Shown here in pieces: positions 19,575 through 27,000 of a stretch of DNA of 64,000 bases (positions are counted from its first letter, which is position 1; the number at the start of each line of letters is the position of its first letter). The position numbers were made by a program, and so were the translations under genes. Under the pieces are notes generated by a model. The model was not told where the DNA came from. It saw only the letters and a program-made list of their open reading frames with translations, and did no database searches. Origin of the DNA: UBA1381 sp964399965 (lineage in GTDB: Bacteria; Bacillota; Clostridia; UBA1381); assembly GCA_964399965.1 (NCBI GenBank), contig CAYNRX010000001.1, positions 225,523 through 289,522 of the forward strand. The letters run 5' to 3'.

Positions 19575-21048
19575 TGAGCTGCACAGAAAAACGCCTATAA
19601 TGGGTTGGGCGTCATGGAACTGTTTCAGGACAAATATAAGCGAGGAAATTATAAAACAGCAGGCGGATGCACTTATGAGCACGGGACTTGCGGAGTATGG
19701 CTATACATACATCAATATGGATGACGGCTTTTTTGGAGGACGCAAAGAAAACGGGATATTGCAATTTCATAAGAAGCGTTTTCCGAACGGCATAAAGCCG
19801 GTCGCCGACTACGTTCATCGCTTAGGACTAAAAGCCGGAATATATGCTGATGGCGGTGATACGACCTGCGGTTTTTACTATGACAATGAGGGAGAAAACG
19901 GATATAACGTTGGATTGTACGGACATGAGGAACAGGATCTAAAAATGTACCTTGATGACTGCGGCTTTGATTTTATCAAGGTCGACTGGTGCGGCGGTCT
20001 GCGTCTTGGTCTTAATGAAAAAGAGCAATATACAAAGATCGGCAGGATCATCGATAAAATACGGGAAAGAACGGGACGCTGTATCGTATATAATATCTGC
20101 CGCTGGCAGTTCCCCGGTGCGTGGGCAGCGCAGGTTGCCGACTCATGGAGAACGGGCGCGGATATTGCGCCGGAATTTAAATCGGTGCTGCATCAGCTTG
20201 ATGTTATAAAGCCGTTGGCGCGTTACTGTTCGCCGGGACATGTCAACGACCTTGACATGATGCAGCTGGGAAACGGTATAAGCCATGAGGACGAAAAAAC
20301 TCACTTCGCCATGTGGTGCATGATGTCAACTCCGCTTATAATCGGCTGTGACCTTACAAAAATAAACGAAAGTACGCTGGAAATACTGAAAAACAGAGAG
20401 CTCATTGCCGTAAATCAGGACAGCGCGTGCCTTCAGGCATTTGTTATAAAAACAGTGAAATCACCAAGTGGAGATATCTTAGGCGAAATATGGATAAAGG
20501 ATCTGGGAAGGAAAAATTCAAACGAAAAGGCGATAGCTTTCCTTAACCGCAGTACGGACCGGCTCGAAATGAGCCTTGAGCTTTCCGATGCCGGGCTGAC
20601 AGGCGAAATTACCGCTGTAAGGGATCTGTGTGAACACTGTGACAAACCATGCAGCCGGATGATCACTGTAACGCTGAGGCCTCATGAAACGGCTGCCTAC
20701 AGGGTGAAGAGCGAAAGCTCGGAGGAGATCATAAATACTGCTGATACGGGAGAATACAAGGAAAAGCCGCTTAATAAGATCGCAATGGATACCGCGAAGA
20801 AGCTTACGGCAGAGGGAGCGTATCTTGCAGATGTACGGTCTCCGTCCGAATACAAGAAAAGACATCTTGACGGGGCAATAAATGTGCCTTATACCGAGAT
20901 ACACGCTGTAGCGGGAGATTTTTTAAAGGATAAAACAAGACCGGTTATAGTGTATTGCTCTACAGGCAAGAGAAGCCTTCAGGCGAAAACAAGCCTTGAT
21001 TATCTTGGTTATGAAAAAGTATACTATTTAGGCGGAATAAAGCTATAA
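19567..21048 (+). CDS. GH27 alpha-galactosidase-like hydrolase fused to a C-terminal rhodanese domain
   Basis: 493 residues. Residues 1-385 are a GH27 (clan GH-D) barrel and C-terminal sheet: PIMGWASWNCF at the start, nucleophile Asp in FIKVDWCGG (about 140), SWRTGADI for the acid region, and LMMSTPLIIGCDL-like sequence later. Residues about 395-493 are a rhodanese domain: YLADVRSPSEYKKRHLDGAI, then the loop CSTGKRS with Cys about 464, and a LGYEKVYYLGGI end. GH27 enzymes release alpha-galactose or beta-L-arabinopyranose; rhodaneses move sulfane sulfur. The join is in frame, with no stop. No signal peptide. The gene overlaps the GH78 end by 8 nt. The ATG at 19567 has GGGAG 11 nt upstream; an ATG at 19558 is also possible but sits only 2 nt from that site. 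Confidence 0.88.
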   Translation: MNNELHRKTPIMGWASWNCFRTNISEEIIKQQADALMSTGLAEYGYTYINMDDGFFGGRKENGILQFHKKRFPNGIKPVADYVHRLGLKAGIYADGGDTTCGFYYDNEGENGYNVGLYGHEEQDLKMYLDDCGFDFIKVDWCGGLRLGLNEKEQYTKIGRIIDKIRERTGRCIVYNICRWQFPGAWAAQVADSWRTGADIAPEFKSVLHQLDVIKPLARYCSPGHVNDLDMMQLGNGISHEDEKTHFAMWCMMSTPLIIGCDLTKINESTLEILKNRELIAVNQDSACLQAFVIKTVKSPSGDILGEIWIKDLGRKNSNEKAIAFLNRSTDRLEMSLELSDAGLTGEITAVRDLCEHCDKPCSRMITVTLRPHETAAYRVKSESSEEIINTADTGEYKEKPLNKIAMDTAKKLTAEGAYLADVRSPSEYKKRHLDGAINVPYTEIHAVAGDFLKDKTRPVIVYCSTGKRSLQAKTSLDYLGYEKVYYLGGIKL

Positions 21049-21052
21049 AGCA

Positions 21053-21078
21053 AAAGGGGCTGTTGATGCAGCTCTTTT
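21053..21078 (+). terminator. Possible terminator after the GH27-rhodanese gene
   Basis: AAAGGGGCTG pairs with CAGCTCTTTT (two G-U pairs) around a 6-nt loop, ending in TTTTCG. It starts 5 nt after the stop codon. Confidence 0.5.
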
Positions 21079-21135
21079 CGCCATTGGTAAAAAATAACAA
21101 TGACAAATTGTTTGATTTGAAGGTAATACTTTTCT

Positions 21136-21207
21136 AACTTGATTCTAGTTTTCTGAATGTTATTATGCTTGCTATGATTTTTGATGCTATTTTTATGTGA
21201 ATACGCT
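21136..21207. repeat. About 70-bp direct repeat, copy 2 (possible insertion-sequence relic)
   Basis: Partner of 10249-10317, same orientation, about 10.9 kb away. Upstream elements of copy 1 (the nested hairpin at 10151) are not present here. It lies just after the GH27-rhodanese gene and before the acetyltransferase relic. Confidence 0.6.
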
Positions 21208-21360
21208 CTAAACTGCCTGATCAAGCACCAGCGGTTCCTATATCTGTTATATGTGACAAAGTCTTACTTCTCAGATATTATCGCTTCCGGTATAGTAAAC
21301 AGAAATGAGATCATAGCCCTTGCCGGTGCTGTGACCGGTATGCTGGTACAAGCTGCCAAA

Positions 21361-21697
21361 ACAGAGCTGTTCAAGGTCGTAAATGTTCCTATGAAGGATA
21401 CAATGGGGGAGTATGTTACTTTGGCTGCAAAGACGGCAAATGAACAGAATGAGTATTTCACAGGACCGCTCGGAAATGATGTATTTCAGTTTTCGCCTAT
21501 GCCGTGGGTATCATATATCGCATACCAATTCCGGCAAAAAGGATAATGCGACGCCGCTTTTCGATTGGGGAAAATATTTTGAACATGACGGAAAGACACT
21601 TCTTCCGTTTTCCGTACAGGCACATCATTCATTTGTGGACGGATTGCATATAGGAAAGCTTGCAGATAAGGTGCAGAGATTTTTAAATGAGTATTGA
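21361..21697 (+). pseudogene. Chloramphenicol acetyltransferase (CatA-type) relic, truncated and frameshifted
   Basis: The first frame gives ELFKVVNVPMKDTMGEY and VFQFSPMPWVSY. The next frame takes over near 21520 with ISHTNSGKKDN, FDWGKYF and AHHSFVDGLHIGKLADKV, which carries the catalytic His region (HHSFVDG) of type A chloramphenicol acetyltransferases. The N-terminal third is missing and replaced by unrelated sequence (frame open from 21181). A small indel near 21510-21530 breaks the frame. It ends at a proper stop 22 nt before the next gene. Confidence 0.75.
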
Positions 21698-21718
21698 ACA
21701 AATTGGAGGATATATAAA

Positions 21719-22318
21719 ATGGCTGAAGTATACAAATTTAAAGTAAAACTATATGAATTAGAAGAAAAAATATGGAGAGATATTGAAATATCTTCGTTAT
21801 CGACCGTGTCAAAAATGGCATATACTGTACTTGCAGCATTTAGGGCGAATGGCAGTCACTTATTTTGCGTCAGGCGTGCAGACGAAACATATGAATTTGT
21901 GTATGATGACTTTGAAGATGTGGACAAAGATGTAATTGACCCGAGTACGGTCAAGCTTTCAAAGCTAAAACTCACAGTTGGAGATAAACTTACGATAGAA
22001 TATGATTACGGAGCGGGATGGCGTTTTGACATGGAGCTTATTTCTGTCACAGAAATGCGGCGCGGAACCGGTACACATTATCCATATATAACTGCCGGAG
22101 AAGGATATGGCATTATTGAGGACAGCTTTCCGGGAGTGCTGGAAGACTATATAGAGCAGATAGATAAGACCGGCGATCTGCCTATGGTCTATTCTTCATA
22201 TGAAGATAAAGAAAAAGAATGGGATTATAGGAGATTTGATTTGAAGCTCACAAATATACTCTTAAAATATCATATTGATTCTATAAAAGAAGCATACGAG
22301 AGTGAATATTGGGATTGA
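21719..22318 (+). CDS. Plasmid pRiA4b ORF-3-like protein
   Basis: 199 residues. KFKVKLYELEEKIWRDIEI at residues 6-24 and GDKLTIEYDYGAGWRFDMEL near 87-106 match the pRiA4b ORF-3 family (PF07929), whose biochemical role is unknown and which is common on plasmids and islands. GGAGG ribosome site 8 nt before the ATG. The next gene starts 4 nt after its stop, suggesting a three-gene unit 21719-23432. Confidence 0.8.
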   Translation: MAEVYKFKVKLYELEEKIWRDIEISSLSTVSKMAYTVLAAFRANGSHLFCVRRADETYEFVYDDFEDVDKDVIDPSTVKLSKLKLTVGDKLTIEYDYGAGWRFDMELISVTEMRRGTGTHYPYITAGEGYGIIEDSFPGVLEDYIEQIDKTGDLPMVYSSYEDKEKEWDYRRFDLKLTNILLKYHIDSIKEAYESEYWD

Positions 22319-22321
22319 GTA

Positions 22322-22915
22322 GTGAACAGAAATATTAAAGCAATAACCGATTTTATTTTCGCGGAGGACGAGCCGCAGCCATCAGATGTGATAATGGTGG
22401 TCGGCGGCTCGCATCCGGAGGCAGCAGAATCTGCGGCGGAGCTGTGGCAACAGGGATATGCACCGATAATAATGATAGGCGGAGGCGTAAGCATTAAAAC
22501 AGGTAAATTTCCCGGAAGCCATTCTAAACAGGATATATATAACGGGGATTATGCCGATGAATGCGAGTTTTATACCGATGTGCTTGTGAAAAACAGCGTG
22601 CCGGAAGAAGTTATTTTGGGTGAAAACAAATCTTCATTCACAAAAGAGAACGCGATATATGCGAGAAAACTGGCTGATGAAAATGGGTTGAATGTTCGTA
22701 AGGCGATACTTATATGCAAAACATTTCATGCAAGACGGTGTCTGCTGTTTTATCAATTCGCATTCCCCAATACGGAATTTTACGTCAAGACCTTTGAGGG
22801 GTTTGGCATCAGCAAGGACAACTGGTATTTATCTGAATATGGAGTGAAAAGAGTTCTTGGGGAATTGAAGCGCTGTGGAGAACAAATTGACTTTACAGAA
22901 TTGACGAGGAAATAG
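22322..22915 (+). CDS. YdcF/ElyC family (DUF218) protein
   Basis: 197 residues from a GTG start. DVIMVVGGSHPEAAESAAELWQ (about 21-42, a DUF218 signature region), a middle EFYTDVLVKNSVPEEVILGENKSSFTKENA and a late ILICKTFHARR place it in the YdcF-like superfamily, cytoplasmic or membrane-associated proteins of poorly known function, some linked to envelope metabolism. There is no membrane segment here. It stops at TAG and the next ATG follows 1 nt later. Confidence 0.8.
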   Translation: MNRNIKAITDFIFAEDEPQPSDVIMVVGGSHPEAAESAAELWQQGYAPIIMIGGGVSIKTGKFPGSHSKQDIYNGDYADECEFYTDVLVKNSVPEEVILGENKSSFTKENAIYARKLADENGLNVRKAILICKTFHARRCLLFYQFAFPNTEFYVKTFEGFGISKDNWYLSEYGVKRVLGELKRCGEQIDFTELTRK

Positions 22916-22916
22916 A

Positions 22917-23432
22917 ATGAAAAACTTATATCTGATAGGCGGCACGATGGGTATCGGCAAGACGACCGTGTGCCAAAGGCTGAAATCAAAATTAAACAAC
23001 AGCGTGTTTCTTGACGGTGATTGGTGCTGGGATGCGCATCCTTTCCGGGTAACAGAAGAGACAAAGCAGATGGTGATGCAAAATATTTGTTTTCTGCTCG
23101 ATCAGTTCATACACTGCTCGACGTATGATAATATCATATTCTGCTGGGTAATGCATGAGCAATCTATCATAGACAATATCATAAAAAATATCGATAGTGC
23201 AAAATGTGATATAAGGTCGATCTCGCTCATATGCAGTCCCGAAACGCTTCGTACCCGGCTTGAGCGTGATGTTGAAAATGGGCTGCGGACGGCTGATGTG
23301 GTTGAGCGAAGCATAAAACGGCTGCCGCTTTATGTTGAGTTGGATACACAAAAGCTTAATACCGATGATATGAGCATAAATGCTATTGCCGACATGATAA
23401 TAGAAACATGCACGAGGACAGGTAAAATATAA
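22917..23432 (+). CDS. Small P-loop kinase-like ATPase
   Basis: 171 residues. Walker A is GGTMGIGKTT (residues 8-17); LDGDWCWDAHPF follows at about 36-47, the usual place for a substrate-binding acidic loop in small nucleoside or antibiotic kinases; a LERDVENGLRT lid-like segment lies near 117-128. No specific substrate can be assigned. The gene is in the debris field next to the acetyltransferase relic, tightly linked to the YdcF-like gene. Confidence 0.7.
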   Translation: MKNLYLIGGTMGIGKTTVCQRLKSKLNNSVFLDGDWCWDAHPFRVTEETKQMVMQNICFLLDQFIHCSTYDNIIFCWVMHEQSIIDNIIKNIDSAKCDIRSISLICSPETLRTRLERDVENGLRTADVVERSIKRLPLYVELDTQKLNTDDMSINAIADMIIETCTRTGKI

Positions 23433-23443
23433 AAGGAACAATA

Positions 23444-23524
23444 ATGATGTATGACTGCGGAATTACAAAAGAGAACAATTGGTTTCGTTATCGCGCTGCA
23501 GTACAGGTTAGGAGTTTAAAATGA
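23444..23524 (+). pseudogene. N-terminal fragment of a NUDIX hydrolase
   Basis: ATG with an AAAAGGAA ribosome site encodes 26 residues; the ENNWFRYRAA stretch is the typical N-terminus of short clostridial NUDIX hydrolases, then the frame ends before any NUDIX box. Sequence from 23525 to 23669 contains further short open pieces that I cannot identify. Confidence 0.5.
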
Positions 23525-23731
23525 AACATACTGCCGCATTTATACCGGAGGAATATCGCGGCTCGCTGTTAGCTGCAGCACGGGCAAGATGGCTGATATG
23601 GGCTCAGAGCTTGCGGACAGGCTTGTGCTATGCGATAAATCCTCAGATGTGCTGGATACCACTCCAGATATTTTCTAACCACTACACAAATACCACACTT
23701 ACGACCCCTTGACTTATTTCCACAGTAAAAT

Positions 23732-23768
23732 AAAACCTCCCCAAACCGCTTAGGTAAGGGGAGGTTTT
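23732..23768 (-). terminator. Terminator of tRNA-Lys copy 2
   Basis: AAAACCTCCCC (23732-23742) pairs perfectly with GGGGAGGTTTT (23758-23768); an A/T-rich run follows on the minus strand. Confidence 0.8.
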
Positions 23769-23843
23769 GGTACACCATCAGGGGCTCGAACCCTGGACAC
23801 CCTGATTAAGAGTCAGGTGCTCTACCAACTGAGCTAATGGTGC
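23768..23843 (-). tRNA. tRNA-Lys (CTT), copy 2
   Basis: 76 nt, encoded CCA, anticodon CTT in loop CTCTTAA. Same sequence as copy 1 at 9860-9935, with its own promoter. Confidence 0.95.
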
Positions 23844-23864
23844 GTAACTGTGACCACGCATATT

Positions 23865-23893
23865 ATAATACCACACAAATGTGGGTTTGTCAA
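23865..23893 (-). promoter_or_regulatory. Promoter of tRNA-Lys copy 2
   Basis: -35 TTGACA (23888-23893), 17-bp spacer, -10 TATTAT (23865-23870). Confidence 0.75.
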
Positions 23894-23960
23894 TAGTTTT
23901 TTATATTTTTTTCAATTTTTTTGCCAAGTTTTTTCGTCATATACATTTTGTATCTAATTA

Positions 23961-23993
23961 TATCAGCCGCAGGCTAAAAGCCTGCGGCTGATA
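23961..23993 (-). terminator. Terminator of the PL11 gene
   Basis: Perfect 14-bp stem (23961-23974 with 23980-23993) and 5-nt loop, 9 nt past the PL11 stop codon on the minus strand. The run after it (ATATAATTAG) is A/T-rich but not a pure T-tract. Confidence 0.75.
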
Positions 23994-24002
23994 AATCATA
24001 CA

Positions 24003-27000
24003 TCACTGCGGAACGTATTGGTTAAATACTACATTGGAAAGTCCCGGTCTCCAGCGTACCACATTGCCGTTCTTTTCCGCCCAGAACCTGATGGCTCCCA
24101 CTCCGGCAATTCCTTCAAGAGACACTCCTTCAAGCGTATATCCCTCGTTATCCTTGCTCTTGAGCGTAAAGTTTGCGGTCTTTTGGTCGAAGTCAAGCTC
24201 TGCCGTCACATTCCATGTGGTTGAGCTTCTCCCTACAGGATTATCGCTTATGCTGGAATCCCTTTCCCAGTCTTCTGCTACCTGAGCCGCACCATGGCCG
24301 CGCAATCTGTAATACGTCTGTTGTGCCTTTGAGGTGTACTCCTGCGAAAGCTCAAGTATTATATTTCCATTATTCTCGACAGCATCGTCCGGATTAAAGT
24401 TCTTATCCAGGATCTGTACATAGAACTTATATTCCGCGCCGTCCCAATTCCACGCATCGCTTGAATCCTTAAGTCCGCCTGTGCTGAACGTGAACGAAAG
24501 CTCCGCCTTCCCGGATTCAACGGGCGTATCGAAGATCTTGTAGAATCCGCCGCTTGCCGTAGCATCATCCATACGGAACGTCAGCGTTCCTCCGGACGCG
24601 CTGAGCGAGGTGTTAGCCGCATCTCCGGCCTGCATAACAAAACCGTCCGTACCATTCCTAAACGAGGATGTAAACAGCTGAGTCTTCTTGAGGAAATTCA
24701 GCTTGCACGATTCTGCCGGAGTATTATTTATAAGCGTAACTATGTAATAGTCGCCGGCCTCTGCATTCTCTGCCACCGTAAGCGTACCATTTTCATCAAG
24801 TGTAATCCCAGTCGGCGTTACCACGCTGCCGGAAGCGTCGCGCAGCTCGTATTCAACGCCTATAAGCGTAGCTGCGTTGTAATCCACGCCCTCTACCTCC
24901 GACACATGCGTGGCCGAAGTAAGCGCAAACGAATCTGTGCTCGGTATCACGACCGTTCTTTCGGTATTCACCGGCTCGCCAGCGCCTTCAGCGCCTATCG
25001 TATAAGCCTTGAAGCCGGTAAGGGCGTAAGTTGCATTGCCGTTGCCTCTTATCCTGCCGAATACGACCCTGTTTATCGGCTTGGAGGCCGGTCCTATGCC
25101 GTTGGCATAAGGTATAGCCTGGTTATCAATATACAGCTCACCGGTCTCAGCATTAGCCACAGTCAAAAGCAGCTCAGTGCCGTTGCTTACAACGATGAAA
25201 TGCACGCGCTGGTTCGTATAATCGCCGGGATACCTATTATCGCCGGGCGCAAGGGTGATATAGTTTTCACCGTTATATACAGGCTCCCATCTGCCGGTAT
25301 TCTGGCTGGATGCTCTCAGGCCTATGCGACTACCTACAGTATTTCCGTTATTTAAAGAAATACCGAATACGTTTCCTCCCCAATCCATTTCCTTAAATAT
25401 CATATCATATTCCATAACGAATTTCTCCGCCGTCTGGGGGAAGTTTATCGTCACGCTGTTAGAACCGGATATCTCAATCGTCTGGCCGTTATTGTCGGCA
25501 TATTCATAGCCGGTGGACGTCCAGTATTGATGTCCGAGTCCGCTGGGTGCGAATTGTATGCGCAAAAGCTCAGTATCAAGCCCGGTAACAGGAACTCTCT
25601 TTTCCTTATAATACAAGCGGATATAGGTATCAGCATTTTCACCCACCGTTACATCTACCGTATTCGACTGGTCTGCGTCAAACTCAAAAGATACCGTCTG
25701 GCCTGCATAATCCTCATATCCCGGAGGCAGATCCTCTACCGAAGCCGGGAAGGTATAGGTTATATCCATCTTCGCGCTGTCGGGAACGGTAAAGGTCGTA
25801 TTCTCCTTGGCCTTACCCGCTTCCACGCTTTCGGCGATCTCAACGTCACCGAAATAATAGCTTGTATAGACTGTGCGCTCCGCACCTGCAAGAAGCGTTG
25901 CGTCTATCGAAACATCTTCATTGGCATTGGCCGTACCGGAAGCCGATTTATATTCCGGCTTGGTTATCTTATAATCGTATTCGCCTGTCTTGAGCTTTAT
26001 GGCCGCATGTCCGTCAGCGTCTGTCGTAAGCGTCCTCGTGCCTATCGTCACCATCGCGTCCGCCACAGGCTCTCCTGCCGCATCCTTGACATTAAATTCA
26101 ATAAGCGCGCGCTCAACGTTGTATACCACTTCTTCTACCTTGAGGTTATCGATGGAACAGGAATTCTTGATAACAAACTTTGCCGGGGAAACATATCCTG
26201 CCGAAGCAAAGGAGATCGCATATATATTCCTGTAATCGCTGTTATCTGTATAATCCTGTATCGAAAGATCTATTGTCCTGGCTGTCGGGTCTTCCGTCAT
26301 CTCCACATGGAACCAATGTCCCGCTGTAGAAAACGACTGCGGCAGAGAAACAGCCTCAGCCGTACCGGCTTGATAGGTTATTGCCCCGGTTGAAGGCTTT
26401 GCCAGCGTTATGATATTTTCTCCGTCCTCCCCTGCTATCTGCACCGAGCTTGAGGCGGAAGCCTTCCAGTCGAAGGAGAATTTCAGCGTCTGCGGCTCTT
26501 CCGGCTGCACGGGATTCTCATATGACGGATTCTGCTCGTCAAGCGCGGGTACAAGCGGCACCATTGTATCGATACCATCCCAAAGCATTGCCATAACGTA
26601 TCCGCCCATCGGGACAGTAATGGGATCAGCGTTTATTGTACCCGTCCGGCCGTTTTCTATCTCCTGAGACACTGCCGTGACATCACTCAGCGTACCGCCG
26701 TCAGTATAGACAGCCTGCATCAGCACCGGTGATATTGTCTTGCCGGAATTATTGGCGATAACTGCTGTTGCCGTGCCAAAATCGAACGACTGTACAGATA
26801 TCCCCGACGATGCCGGTGAAAGTCTCAGATCCATCGTTGAGGTACCGGAGGTCACTCTGAACACCTCATTAAAGGGCGCAGACTCGTTAGCAACACTGCC
26901 GGAGGAGAAGCTCCACTCGCCGTCTGCCGTAAAGCCCTTGGTATCAATGAGCTTTGTCGTGCTCTCCTCGGGCGTCGGCGGCTCCTCAGATGCCGGGGTA

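Larger units (their letters stand above)
23670..23843. repeat. 174-bp direct repeat, copy 2 (tRNA-Lys plus downstream flank)
   Basis: Gap-free match to 9762-9935 with 7 differences by hand count. Five or six differences lie in the flank, one in the terminator arm, none in the tRNA itself. Confidence 0.9.

Noticed and set aside
25527..26393. Plus-strand ORF opposite the PL11 gene
   Set aside because: Antisense shadow without start signals or recognisable domain.
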